Under the pieces are notes generated by a model, which was not told the origin of the DNA, ran no database searches, and saw only the letters and a list, made by a program, of their open reading frames with translations. The translations under genes and the position numbers were made by a program. Source: Legionella cardiaca (lineage in GTDB: Bacteria > Pseudomonadota > Gammaproteobacteria > Legionellales > Legionellaceae). From it: a stretch of 64,000 nt of DNA. The stretch is from assembly GCF_029026145.1 (NCBI RefSeq), contig NZ_CP119078.1:276501-340500 (forward strand). The letters run 5' to 3'. Positions 30,898-39,843 of this stretch are shown one piece after another (the first letter of the stretch is position 1; each line of letters starts with the position of its first letter).

Positions 30898-33030
30898 TTA
30901 AATGCTTAGACTGAACAGATTTTCTTTTCCAATAACATCAGATTCGAGTTCTGAAGATGCTGTACGAAAAAAAACCTGCTTGCCTAAGGTCTTACGACCC
31001 AAACCTACAACAAGATCACCAAATAAGATACTAATCACTTTTAATGCATCAGCTAGCGTTTGGGTTTTACTAGGTTGAAACATTTGATAAGCCAAGTTTT
31101 GTAACTTTTCTGCCTGTTTAGGAAATGATGCATCAGATAAGCGTGTACGTAATGCTCTTTTATAAAATTTAAGGACAGTAACATTGTAATTATTACCTAA
31201 ATGATTGTCATAATTTAGGGCTATTTTACTATCATGAAATTCTTTAAGAATGAATAAGTCTTTAATTATTTTCATAGAAAATTGCTTTTTGGGGGTTTCA
31301 GTAAGAGCCGTTTTTAGGTGTTCATCCTGTTGCATTTTCTCCTGTAACTGCATAGTCAGGGTATGTAAATGCTTATGATTTACATTCGTCTGTGGGTTGG
31401 TTAAGTTGTATGGTGAGGCTAGCTCCATCTTTGTAGCGCCTGGCTTTCCCTTATCATTGATGGGAGGTGATTTTTGGGAAGTGTCAAAAAGAGTTGGTGA
31501 TGGTGTTAGATCGGCGCAGTCCAGATGTTCTAATAGTGCTTGATAATTATCGTGAAAAGACAACAAATATTCCTGTAGGGCAAAAATCAGGTTCTCAACC
31601 TCTTCATTGGCACCTACAGATTTAGTTTCTTGTGCGATGCGGATGGTCATGATTATGTGAAAGCCTGCACGTAATACAGTTTCCACTTTCCCCCAAAGAA
31701 AATCTAAAGATTTTTTAACAGTCAGCCTTCGCTCGTCAAAAACGGGGGTGCCATCGGTATTTAAAGTAAATAGCTGGCGTAGATGGTCAGATTCTACACA
31801 GGATTGAGAGGTGTTGATGAGACTGGATTGCGAGGCTGGTGAAGAGGATTCTGCATGACTTTTATCATGAAGTTGAACATGCGTAATTAGAAGATTTAAG
31901 AAATGATTAAATTCCTTAATGATGTGTGGTAGTTTTATTTCATTCAATAAAAATGAGCCAGTCTTAGTCGCAAATGCTTGGTGCCAGAGCTCTAATTGGT
32001 CTGGAAAAGGCAGATTCTCATTGTCAGTTAGTGAGGGTGTATCGACTATGGCCAGATTTTCTAAACTTTTTGAACGATATAGTTTTTGCTTATTAGGGTT
32101 GGGATAAACATCGGTTAGTTTGCAAATTTTTTTTAAGCGCAATTTAAAAACAGTCATGAAGTCTAAGCAAAATTGCCGCGAAGGTTGGGTAGTCCCAAAA
32201 CCCGCGTCGGAAAACGATGCAATACCTATATACGTAGCAATTCGTTCTTTAGTTTTGTCATTAACAAGATCAGCAGGAATTTTTTTTAAGACCGTCATGA
32301 TAATGTCTTCTAATAGTGTATCGCATAGCTGCTCTCTAAACAGCTCTGCCTTTTCAGCCATCGCCGGGAAGAGGCCAGTGATTTTTTTATAATTTAAAAG
32401 GTACCCTTTCGTAAAACTGGTAGGATTAAACCAACCATGGTACTCGTAAGGATAGAGCAGATTAATATTGTTTTCTTTGTAACCGTAATAACGAAACGCA
32501 GCGCCTAAATCAATACGAGCAAATTGATTATCATTGCCTGTAGTTTCTAAACAAACAACATTACCACTATGTACACTGTAGTCGCCCAATAGCAGAGAAT
32601 ACATGAGGATTGTGGATAGGCCAAAATAGTTTTCAAGCTGAGTTAATAAAGGGTAATAGCTGGGCCCAAAAAACATCTCCATTAATGCATGACGATCAGA
32701 GCCATTTCGATTTCCAGTGCCAATAATCTTATGTAATTCCTTAAATGACACTTTTGGTTGAATCAGCGCATAGGAACCATCATTAAGTCGAATAAAATCT
32801 GCACAAATAAAAGAACGATGATAATCTCGGGGAATTAAGCCTCGGTTTTTAAATTCCTCTAATAGGAGGCCTGCAAATAATTCAGTAAAGAGCTCTTGAG
32901 GATCATTAGGTTTTTTAACGAAAAATTCGCTGCCTTCAGAATCACGATAAAAACCATCTATATCATCCTTATTTTTACCTCCGGACTTATCTTTAAATTT
33001 TATTAGTTCTTTACCGTTATACGTTAGCAT
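30898..33030 (-). CDS. Large orphan protein with PI-kinase-like catalytic loop; candidate Dot/Icm effector
   Basis: A 710-residue soluble protein with no signal peptide. Residues 36-180 hold a kinase-like order of motifs: FFVKKP (Lys39/Lys40), a following Glu-rich helix, then LLGDYSVHSGNVV (Asp150, His154, Asn157) and RIDLGAAF (Asp174). The D-x3-H-x2-N plus ID-x-G pattern is that of PI3/PI4-kinase catalytic loops. The Legionella effector LepB has a comparable non-canonical lipid-kinase N terminus; that comparison is from memory. The rest is helical and polar with low-complexity stretches. The C terminus SSELESDVIGKENLF is Glu-rich, ending hydrophobic. It is divergent from the 365-residue orphan. 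Confidence 0.55.
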   Translation of the reverse strand: MLTYNGKELIKFKDKSGGKNKDDIDGFYRDSEGSEFFVKKPNDPQELFTELFAGLLLEEFKNRGLIPRDYHRSFICADFIRLNDGSYALIQPKVSFKELHKIIGTGNRNGSDRHALMEMFFGPSYYPLLTQLENYFGLSTILMYSLLLGDYSVHSGNVVCLETTGNDNQFARIDLGAAFRYYGYKENNINLLYPYEYHGWFNPTSFTKGYLLNYKKITGLFPAMAEKAELFREQLCDTLLEDIIMTVLKKIPADLVNDKTKERIATYIGIASFSDAGFGTTQPSRQFCLDFMTVFKLRLKKICKLTDVYPNPNKQKLYRSKSLENLAIVDTPSLTDNENLPFPDQLELWHQAFATKTGSFLLNEIKLPHIIKEFNHFLNLLITHVQLHDKSHAESSSPASQSSLINTSQSCVESDHLRQLFTLNTDGTPVFDERRLTVKKSLDFLWGKVETVLRAGFHIIMTIRIAQETKSVGANEEVENLIFALQEYLLSFHDNYQALLEHLDCADLTPSPTLFDTSQKSPPINDKGKPGATKMELASPYNLTNPQTNVNHKHLHTLTMQLQEKMQQDEHLKTALTETPKKQFSMKIIKDLFILKEFHDSKIALNYDNHLGNNYNVTVLKFYKRALRTRLSDASFPKQAEKLQNLAYQMFQPSKTQTLADALKVISILFGDLVVGLGRKTLGKQVFFRTASSELESDVIGKENLFSLSI

Positions 33031-33236
33031 GGAAGCTCTAATATAATTTTCCCTGCATCATTGTTAACCTTTCATGACCAACAAAGCAACAGATTAATTA
33101 ATAGTTGCTGCTCGGAGTATTCTAATTTACATGTGGCTTATACATAACAAAAAAATCTGTCTTACTGAGGGGCATAAAGTTTTTGTATAGGGTTTAAGTT
33201 TCTGTTAAGCAATCAATGTTAAACTGACTGCATTTA

Positions 33237-34334
33237 ATGAGTAGTTCTCTATCTGGTGTGCATATGCCTGAAATGACTGTTAAAAAAAATGATGAATTTT
33301 TCATTAGTATTGCAAAAGATGAGGGTGTTCATAGCTTTATTTTGCTAGGTGTAAAAAATGAAACAGGAGTTCATCTTCTTGCAAGAGTCGGGAAAGTAGG
33401 AGTGGCCACTGAATTCGGTTGTAAAATCCTTTGTAAGGCTGCATTTTCATCGACACCGGCCCAATTAATTGATGAAAAAATTGATAGAGAAACAGAGAAC
33501 AGAACTAACATCAGTTATGCTGCTTATGCAATTAATTATCAGCAATATCTCGATTTTATAGCGTTATTACAACACATCCAGGATGAGAATCTGCTCGACA
33601 CGTCGGTTCAACATCTGCCGTTTACTTGTTTTAAGCCTGTGCAGGAAAAAGGTGGACTTGTGACGCTGCAACAGACATCCGAAAAAACTGCGTTGACTCA
33701 TGAGCTAGCTCCCAGAGAAGAGAGTGCCGAAGTGTCTAAAGAGGTTCATTCCTTAGGTCTTACAAATACTTGCCGCCATTCAGCGCTGTCTTTATTAAAA
33801 TACGTTTGTAGGGACGAACAGGTCCCTCATGACCTTTCCAGTGCTTTTTTTCGTAATTTGCCGCTACAAACTTCTTTAGTGGCGGATGATGGAGAGGAAT
33901 TTGTAGTAAGTCGAAGGGGTACTACTGCAAAACGCTCTTTCGTTCACCCGGATGGTAAACAACCTTTTTATATTTTACCGCTTCCGCCTTCGGCGTTTAA
34001 AGAGCAATCGCCAGCTAAGGTAAAGGTTTTAACGGAACTGTATCAGCAGATGGAAAGCATGCTTAAAACTGCTTCACAATTGCCCGAAACAGAGAAAAAA
34101 TTTAATCTCTTAAAAGAGCTTTATAATGACAAAGCTGGAAAAAATACAGAATCTATGAGCGACCTGTTAGCGAGCATAAAATCTTGGCGATCCCTACATA
34201 GTGCTGAGATTAAAGTTCTTCGCGTTACTTATTTCTTTGACAGATTTTTTAAACGACAATCTGCAACTGAAAAAATGCTTGAGAGATGTACAACATTACT
34301 TGAAAAATCACAAGAACAATCCCCTCAAAACTAA
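33237..34334 (+). CDS. Orphan protein, possible cysteine-hydrolase-like effector
   Basis: A 365-residue soluble protein that I do not recognise. Residues 20-60 look like beta strands (FFISIAKDEGVHSFILLG, HLLARVGKVG), then YAAYAINYQQYLDFIALL. The segment LTNTCRHSALSLLKYV (Cys179) has the look of a nucleophile Cys at the start of a helix, and HPDGKQPFYILPLP (about 237-250) could supply a His. A helical, Glu-rich C-terminal region ends ERCTTLLEKSQEQSPQN. Catalysis is speculation. It is divergent from the kinase-like gene and followed by a long hairpin. Confidence 0.5.
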   Translation: MSSSLSGVHMPEMTVKKNDEFFISIAKDEGVHSFILLGVKNETGVHLLARVGKVGVATEFGCKILCKAAFSSTPAQLIDEKIDRETENRTNISYAAYAINYQQYLDFIALLQHIQDENLLDTSVQHLPFTCFKPVQEKGGLVTLQQTSEKTALTHELAPREESAEVSKEVHSLGLTNTCRHSALSLLKYVCRDEQVPHDLSSAFFRNLPLQTSLVADDGEEFVVSRRGTTAKRSFVHPDGKQPFYILPLPPSAFKEQSPAKVKVLTELYQQMESMLKTASQLPETEKKFNLLKELYNDKAGKNTESMSDLLASIKSWRSLHSAEIKVLRVTYFFDRFFKRQSATEKMLERCTTLLEKSQEQSPQN

Positions 34335-34339
34335 AAAAT

Positions 34340-34375
34340 TGTCGATAAGATAATCATTTGATTAATCTATCGACA
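34340..34375 (+). terminator. Long imperfect hairpin after the 365-residue orphan gene
   Basis: A near-perfect stem of about 17 pairs, with outer arms TGTCGATA / TATCGACA and inner arms AATCA / TGATT plus a small bulge. It starts 6 bases after the stop codon. No T-run follows, but position and length suggest a transcript end. Confidence 0.6.
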
Positions 34376-34609
34376 CTAATCTTAGTTGAAATTCATATCC
34401 ATTTAATTTATTCGTGAAGTAATTTATTTCATATAATTTCTGACTTTTTTCTTGTTTTCCATTGATTAAACGATAATTTTTTAATGTTAATTAATGAATC
34501 TACTGACAAAAAAATAAGACTCGGACTAAACTAGATATAAGAAGGAATTATTTTCAAGTCCAAGAATAGACTGGCTTCATAAAATTTGTAGTTTTGGAGG
34601 TGCAGTGTA

Positions 34610-35128
34610 ATGAAAAAAGGGGCTTTATTACTAATCGCTATAATCTTTACTTCTTCCTTAGGTTTTTCCGAAGTAATTAAAGAATTTTCTTTAGGAAGCC
34701 CAGTCTTTGATCCTAATACTTCTATTCCAGAAAAATATACCTGTGTAGGTGCGGATATTTCACCAGCATTATTTTGGGAAAATGTACCTAAAGATACCAA
34801 ATCATTTGTTTTAGTTATTGACGATCCTGATGCACAGGATGGTACGTGGGTGCATTGGGTTTTATTTAATATTCCTCCCGAAACTCGTAATCTTACCGAA
34901 GGGGAAGTTCCTGTAGGAGCCATAAATGGTAAAAATAGTTGGGGATTCACAGGCTATAAAGGACCTTGCCCACCACCTGGCGATATTCATAATTATATTT
35001 TCAGGTTATATGCTTTGGATACAGTATTGCCTCTAGATGCTTCGGCAATCAAAGAGAATGTTATCGATGCTATTCAATATCATGTTCTAGGCATGGCTGA
35101 ATTCAAGGGAAATTTTCAGAGAGAATAA
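34610..35128 (+). CDS. Exported PEBP-family (YbhB/YbcL-like) protein
   Basis: A 172-residue protein with a signal peptide (about 1-20). The phosphatidylethanolamine-binding-protein fold shows VLVIDDPDAQDGTWVHWVLF, the anion-binding GYKGPCPPPGDIHNYIFRLYALD, and a C-terminal HVLGMAEFKGNF. Bacterial members are often called Raf-kinase-inhibitor-like, but their ligands are mostly unknown. The ribosome-binding site GGAGG lies about 10 bases before the ATG. A terminally repeated element at 35147-35228 follows. Confidence 0.9.
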   Translation: MKKGALLLIAIIFTSSLGFSEVIKEFSLGSPVFDPNTSIPEKYTCVGADISPALFWENVPKDTKSFVLVIDDPDAQDGTWVHWVLFNIPPETRNLTEGEVPVGAINGKNSWGFTGYKGPCPPPGDIHNYIFRLYALDTVLPLDASAIKENVIDAIQYHVLGMAEFKGNFQRE

Positions 35129-35146
35129 TGACATGTCGTTTCTCAC

Positions 35147-35228
35147 CGTCATCCCAAGCGTATGAAGCTCCCTGCATTGGCACAATCTGGTTCATCGCAA
35201 GAGATTTCTCGCTAGGTTTGGAATGACG
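35147..35228. repeat. Small terminal-inverted-repeat element
   Basis: An 82-base stretch begins CGTCATCCCAAG and ends TTTGGAATGACG, so the ends are inverted repeats of about 11 bases with one mismatch. Internal GATTTCTCGCTAGG resembles the body of the short palindromic GTCATTCC-type repeats dispersed in many proteobacterial genomes. It has no coding capacity. Only one copy is present in this window, so repetition is not shown here. Confidence 0.5.
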
Positions 35229-35352
35229 CTAATAGAAGCAATGCAATAATTGCTTCAAAAAACCTTAGAAAATAATAGATGGACAAATGATAAATTTTTG
35301 TAACAATATGCAGTCAAAAAATTTATAATTTCGTCTTTAAAAAGGTAGAGAA

Positions 35353-35862
35353 ATGGAAAGAATAAATCTATTTTTAAGTAACTTATTGTTAGTATTATTA
35401 CTTGTTTTGATGCAGCCTGTGAATGCAACAGGAAAAACAAACTATCAAAGTGTCGCCATTGGTTCTTCAATGCAAAAAGGAATTCTTTTTTATATCAATG
35501 AGTATCGAGCAAAGCGTGGTTTAAAACCATTAAAAATGAATAATCTTATGTCGAAAGAGGCAGAGATCCATAGCCGTGAAATGGCCAATCATAAAATTGG
35601 TTTTGGTCATCAAGATTTTAATAAACGAATTAAAAGGATATACACAGAAATTAAATTCTGTCGCGGTGGTGCAGAAAATGTTGCCTATAATTATAAAGAT
35701 GCACAAGATGTCGTAAAAAATTGGCTGACAAGTCCAGGACATCGACGAAATATCGTTGGAAATTATAATCTTACCGGTATAGGGCTTGCTCGTGATAGCA
35801 GAGGAAAAATTTATTTTACACAAATCTTTTTACGTACAGATAACCCTACTTATGCGGGGTAA
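35353..35862 (+). CDS. Exported CAP-domain (SCP/PR-1-like) protein
   Basis: A 169-residue protein with a signal peptide (about 1-25, ending VNA). The CAP domain shows INEYRAKRGLKPL, MANHKIGFGHQDF, RGGAENVAYNY and NWLTSPGHRRNIVGNYNLTGIGLA, giving the two His and two acidic cavity residues of the YkwD-type family. Bacterial CAP proteins are exported, and their activity is mostly undefined. It lies two genes from the PEBP protein on the same strand, but a 224-base gap makes cotranscription unlikely. Confidence 0.9.
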   Translation: MERINLFLSNLLLVLLLVLMQPVNATGKTNYQSVAIGSSMQKGILFYINEYRAKRGLKPLKMNNLMSKEAEIHSREMANHKIGFGHQDFNKRIKRIYTEIKFCRGGAENVAYNYKDAQDVVKNWLTSPGHRRNIVGNYNLTGIGLARDSRGKIYFTQIFLRTDNPTYAG

Positions 35863-35873
35863 TTGTTAATAGC

Positions 35874-35907
35874 AGGTTCGGCATAAAAAATTGCTTATGT
35901 CGGGCCT
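35874..35907 (+). terminator. Hairpin after the CAP-domain gene
   Basis: A 13-pair stem with three G-U pairs (arms from AGGTTCGGCATAA and TTATGTCGGGCCT) encloses an 8-base loop, 11 bases after the stop. No T-run follows. Tentative. Confidence 0.35.
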
Positions 35908-35941
35908 AAAATTAATATTATTAGATTAGTAAAAGGATACA

Positions 35942-36835
35942 ATGGTTCTTCCATCGATAACTAACGATGGTAGGGGAGATAGGATGTCATCTGCAACAGA
36001 AAATACCACTCAAGCCGGAATTCCTGCTTTTCTTTACGGCACTGCATGGAAAGAAGAAGCCTCCCAAGCACTTACTTTAACTGCCCTGAATGCAGGATTT
36101 ACAGGTATTGATACGGCTAATCAGCGTAAGCATTATTTTGAAGAAGGGGTGGGACTTGGAATACAACAATTTTTAGCAACTCGTGATAAAACAAGAAAAG
36201 ATCTATTTTTGCAGACAAAATTTACTTATGCCCATGGCCAGGATCATCGAAAACCTTATAACGACAAAGATCCGCTTCCTAAGCAGGTTGCGCGATCCTT
36301 TGCAAGCTCCTTGTCCCATCTGCAGACAGACTATCTGGATTCTTACATTTTGCATGGGCCTTATTTTGTAGAAGGAATTGGCCAAGAGGATGAGGAAGCC
36401 TGGGGAGCAATGGAGGATTTATTTCAAAGCAAAAAAGTTCGTTTTCTTGGTATTTCCAATGTAAACCGTTTGCAACTCGAAGCGCTATACCACCGCGCTA
36501 AAATAAAGCCAACTTTTGTCCAAAATCGTTGTTTTGCTGTTAGAAGATGGGATAAAGAAATCAGGGATTTTTGTAAGGAACATGGACTAATCTATCAGGG
36601 GTTTTCTTTATTGACAGCCAATTACCAGTATCTAATGACGTCATTTATGCAAAAGCTTGCCACGAAATACAGTAAAACAATTCCACAAATTGTTTTTCGT
36701 TTTGCTTTGCAGCAAGGAATGTTGCCTTTAACCGGTACAACCAATCCTCAGCACATGGCCGATGATTTAAATATAAATTTTGAGCTTTCTACTGCTGAAC
36801 TTAAGCAAATTGAAAATATTACACAGGCAGATTGA
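35942..36835 (+). CDS. Aldo/keto reductase
   Basis: A 297-residue TIM-barrel protein with the AKR tetrad in place: Asp in FTGIDTANQ, a Tyr in RKHYFEEG, Lys in LQTKFTY and His in YILHGPY. Cofactor-end motifs include FLGISNVN and a C-terminal LTGTTNPQHMADDL. It reduces carbonyl compounds with NAD(P)H. Two starts are possible: ATG 35942 with AAAGGAT upstream, and ATG 35984 with GGGGAGA upstream; the conserved fold begins after both. No linked pathway genes are seen. Confidence 0.88.
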   Translation: MVLPSITNDGRGDRMSSATENTTQAGIPAFLYGTAWKEEASQALTLTALNAGFTGIDTANQRKHYFEEGVGLGIQQFLATRDKTRKDLFLQTKFTYAHGQDHRKPYNDKDPLPKQVARSFASSLSHLQTDYLDSYILHGPYFVEGIGQEDEEAWGAMEDLFQSKKVRFLGISNVNRLQLEALYHRAKIKPTFVQNRCFAVRRWDKEIRDFCKEHGLIYQGFSLLTANYQYLMTSFMQKLATKYSKTIPQIVFRFALQQGMLPLTGTTNPQHMADDLNINFELSTAELKQIENITQAD

Positions 36836-36987
36836 TACCGAACCTGCAATGTCTTGTTTCTCTCCCGCCTTATCAGCATTCACACACGTTTCTGATAATT
36901 GACTGAATTTAATCCAATATGGAAAATAATCGATATTTGTGTTAAAATTTGGTAATTTTTGATCTTAGTTTGTATTTGTAGATTTAT

Positions 36988-38619
36988 ATGGCGCAAGTTA
37001 TAGAGATATGTATTGTAGGCGCAGGTCCTGCGGGTTTGGCTGCGGCAACATCCTTGATAGAGGCCGCCAAGAAAACGCCTGCTGTGGAATTTAGAATTCA
37101 CCTTATAGAGAAGAGAATAGAATTTACCCGCCGTCAAAAATTAATCATTCCTAAGGAAAAAGATCTTCCTGCAAAAGAATTGCGTTGGGATAAATATTGC
37201 AAAGAGTTATTCGATCCGACAGACCAACTACAAATTAATGATCAAGGTGATTTGTTAGATGTTAAAAAAGGTCTGTTATCGAATTTGAATAAACGGCAAA
37301 AATTATTGCGTAAGCTGATGAGGCAACGTGATGAATTTAATGAACCTAAAAATTTTTCCATAAGATCATTGCAAGAAGCACTGAAAGAGCATATTGATAA
37401 TCATGAGGTAGCTAATGTCAAATTGCATTGGCATCTGGGAGATGAAGTTAAAGCCGTGGATTTAAATAAGCAAAAAGTAGTTTTAGACAAAGATGCTATT
37501 CCATTTGATTATTTGTTGATTTGTGAGGGGGAAAAGCGCCTATTAACGCAAAAAATTAATCAGACAATTCCAACTGAGTGTACTTCCATTGCCCCCTTCC
37601 GTTATAAAAAAATGGGCACGCCCTCTCATCATATGGCTGCTCGCTTAACGCTCAAGCCTTTAGGGAGTGAGAAAAATTATCACGGATTTCTGGCACAACA
37701 CAGGAAAAAAATCAATTTTGATGTAAAAAATCTTAAATCTTTAGGTTGGGACCCCAAAGCGGAAAAACCAGAGGCTATTTTTGATGATAACCTCTATAAA
37801 GAGAAGCAATATCCTGATCCTTCCTGGAAACCACGATTATTTATCGCAACCCCAATTCCTGAATCGCTTCATAAAATCACCAACACTTCTATTAAAAGAA
37901 ATAAACTACTTGAGTGGGCAAGTTTTTTTGCTGCTTCCAGATTACAAGTGCCTCATGAAAACTTCGTAATCGATGAGAAGGGAGAAAATGAATCGGTATC
38001 AAATGTTGGTACTTTCCTTTCTGATATTCACTATGTAGACAATCCTGTGAGAAAGCTTCCCAATGGAGGTCATATTCTTCTTCTCGGAGATAGTGCCATG
38101 TCGCCTTATTATCCACTTGGAACGTCATCGGCTTTTGCTATGTATGAAGCAAAACTGGCTGCTATTTGCATTGCACGCTTTCATCAATTTGAAGGACAAT
38201 TTGAACTGTTAACTGCCAAATATCGTGAATATCAAAAAATTATTGCTGACCATATTGGCTATCGCAATCAGGAAATTGAATTAATTATTGAACACATTAA
38301 AGAATTGGTAGGGATTTTACAAAATGAAGTTAATGTGCTTCCTGTTTCCACTCGAGAGGACCTCCTGTTAACTATGAGACGACAAAACATCGTCCTTCTT
38401 TTAAATAAACTTTGTCATGAATTAACCGAGTGTAGCAATAGTAGTAATACTGGAATGACCTTAAAAGGATGTCTCGAGCGCTTGCTGATGTCTGATGATG
38501 CCTATATTGATGCTATCGAACTTGAACCCCGTGTCGTCGAGCTTTTTGATAAGATGAATAATGGCCAATTAGTTAAAGAGCTTATTCAAAAACAGAATTC
38601 GTCAGAAATTAAGTTATGA
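36988..38619 (+). CDS. FAD-dependent oxidoreductase, orphan
   Basis: A 543-residue protein with an N-terminal flavin motif (CIVGAGPAGLAAA, about residues 8-20), the EKRIEFTRRQKLI segment after the second strand, and the late Gly-Asp motif LLLGDSAMSPYYPLGTSSAF (about 368-387). A helical, acidic C-terminal region of about 130 residues ends VKELIQKQNSSEIKL. It is a distant relative in layout of the 14688-16646 protein: both carry E-K-x2-E-[YF]-x-R-x3-L-I after the FAD motif and an extra C-terminal domain. Substrate unknown. A role in infection is conceivable but unsupported. Confidence 0.7.
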   Translation: MAQVIEICIVGAGPAGLAAATSLIEAAKKTPAVEFRIHLIEKRIEFTRRQKLIIPKEKDLPAKELRWDKYCKELFDPTDQLQINDQGDLLDVKKGLLSNLNKRQKLLRKLMRQRDEFNEPKNFSIRSLQEALKEHIDNHEVANVKLHWHLGDEVKAVDLNKQKVVLDKDAIPFDYLLICEGEKRLLTQKINQTIPTECTSIAPFRYKKMGTPSHHMAARLTLKPLGSEKNYHGFLAQHRKKINFDVKNLKSLGWDPKAEKPEAIFDDNLYKEKQYPDPSWKPRLFIATPIPESLHKITNTSIKRNKLLEWASFFAASRLQVPHENFVIDEKGENESVSNVGTFLSDIHYVDNPVRKLPNGGHILLLGDSAMSPYYPLGTSSAFAMYEAKLAAICIARFHQFEGQFELLTAKYREYQKIIADHIGYRNQEIELIIEHIKELVGILQNEVNVLPVSTREDLLLTMRRQNIVLLLNKLCHELTECSNSSNTGMTLKGCLERLLMSDDAYIDAIELEPRVVELFDKMNNGQLVKELIQKQNSSEIKL

Positions 38620-38660
38620 GGATAGAGCTTACTTATTATTCTTGAATTACAGTTATAATA

Positions 38661-39566
38661 CTAATTACAGTGACTACGTTGTTGAATGTAATTGGTTAAA
38701 GCGATGAGATCATCGGCTTTAGTACCCAAGGGAATAAGTGCATCTTTGGCGAGTTGAAAATGGTCACTAATTAAATTAAACAACTCATCCTTGCTGTAAA
38801 GAGAAGCAAAGGTCAATTTTTCATTTGCTACATCAGAGGCTCGGCCTTTGCCTAGCACTCCTGCATCTGCATAGTGATCGAGATAGTCATCCTGCATTTG
38901 AAAAACTAACCCTAAATGAGTTGAGAAATCCCGCAATGACTGTACGATACTTGCTGGTGTATCACTGGCTGCTAAAACCATGTTAAAACAGGCTGAAATT
39001 AATTTTCCCGTTTTCAGTGCATGAATTGTTCTCAGTTCTTCTTCACTAATGGTTGATAGTGACAATTGTGAAAGATCCAGGCTTTGACCACTAACCATAC
39101 CTGCAGGACCACTTGCGTGTACTAATTCCTGCGTGATTGAAAGGACTTGTGCTGAAGGCAGATATTGCGGCAGATGTTTGAGTAAAAGATCGACGGCTAA
39201 TGCTTGCATTCCATCACCAACTAAAATAGCGGTCGCCTCATCAAAAGCTTTATGACAACTTGGCTTCCCTCGTCTCAAATCATCATTATCCATGGCCGGT
39301 AAATCATCGTGAATTAATGAATAGCAATGAATAAGTTCTATCGCTGCTGCCATTATATCGAGATTGGGTTGGGCAACGCCGGTAATTTCGCCAGATAAAT
39401 AAACTAGTATGGGTCTTAAGCGTTTACCACCAGGAAAGAGTGTGTAGAGCATTGCTTCTTTGATTCGAGCTGCAGGAATATCGGCTTGCGAAATTAAGGT
39501 ATTAAGAACGGTTTCGTGCTGCTTTAAATAACGACGGATAGTTTCATTAATCATTCGATGGTTCAC
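38661..39566 (-). CDS. ispA: Farnesyl diphosphate synthase
   Basis: A 301-residue trans-prenyltransferase with [17 protein letters not shown] (the first Asp-rich motif with the two-residue insertion of bacterial FPP synthases) and [12 protein letters not shown]. It makes C15 farnesyl diphosphate, feeding UppS and IspB, both in this window. The GTG at 39566 and ATG at 39554 are both possible starts. Either way the gene overlaps the end of xseB (20 or 8 bases), as in the conserved xseB-ispA arrangement. No dxs follows. Confidence 0.94.
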   Translation of the reverse strand: MNHRMINETIRRYLKQHETVLNTLISQADIPAARIKEAMLYTLFPGGKRLRPILVYLSGEITGVAQPNLDIMAAAIELIHCYSLIHDDLPAMDNDDLRRGKPSCHKAFDEATAILVGDGMQALAVDLLLKHLPQYLPSAQVLSITQELVHASGPAGMVSGQSLDLSQLSLSTISEEELRTIHALKTGKLISACFNMVLAASDTPASIVQSLRDFSTHLGLVFQMQDDYLDHYADAGVLGKGRASDVANEKLTFASLYSKDELFNLISDHFQLAKDALIPLGTKADDLIALTNYIQQRSHCN

Positions 39567-39765
39567 TGCTTTCTAGATCAGACATAACAAGCAATTCAAT
39601 TTTTTGCTCAGCTTGATTTAAAACTTCTTGGCATTTGCGGGCTAAGGTAATGCCTTTCTCAAATTGTTTTAGTGAGTCTTCCAGAGATAACTCGCCTTTT
39701 TCCAATTGCATGACAATTTCTTCAAGTTCCGTCATGGATTTTTCAAAATGAATGGGTTCAGTCAT
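39547..39765 (-). CDS. xseB: Exodeoxyribonuclease VII small subunit
   Basis: A 72-residue protein when started at ATG 39765 ([10 protein letters not shown]). It shows the XseB helical hairpin pattern: [33 protein letters not shown] and [12 protein letters not shown]. It binds the XseA catalytic subunit to degrade single-stranded DNA. An in-frame start 10 codons upstream gives an atypical N terminus. It overlaps ispA. Confidence 0.93.
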   Translation of the reverse strand: MTEPIHFEKSMTELEEIVMQLEKGELSLEDSLKQFEKGITLARKCQEVLNQAEQKIELLVMSDLESSEPSND

Positions 39766-39843
39766 AAGATCACGAGCCTGTCTTGAGCAAATCACGCCAG
39801 TATACTGTGTGAAAGTTAAATTTTAAACAATTTCTTGGAGCAT

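Noticed and set aside
34470-34500. TTAATGTTAATTAATG upstream of the PEBP gene as a PmrA site
   Set aside because: Half-sites are 10 rather than 11 bases apart and match poorly; the region is AT-rich.
34531-34950. A 139-codon minus-strand frame over the PEBP gene
   Set aside because: Antisense to a clear exported PEBP protein; no independent support.
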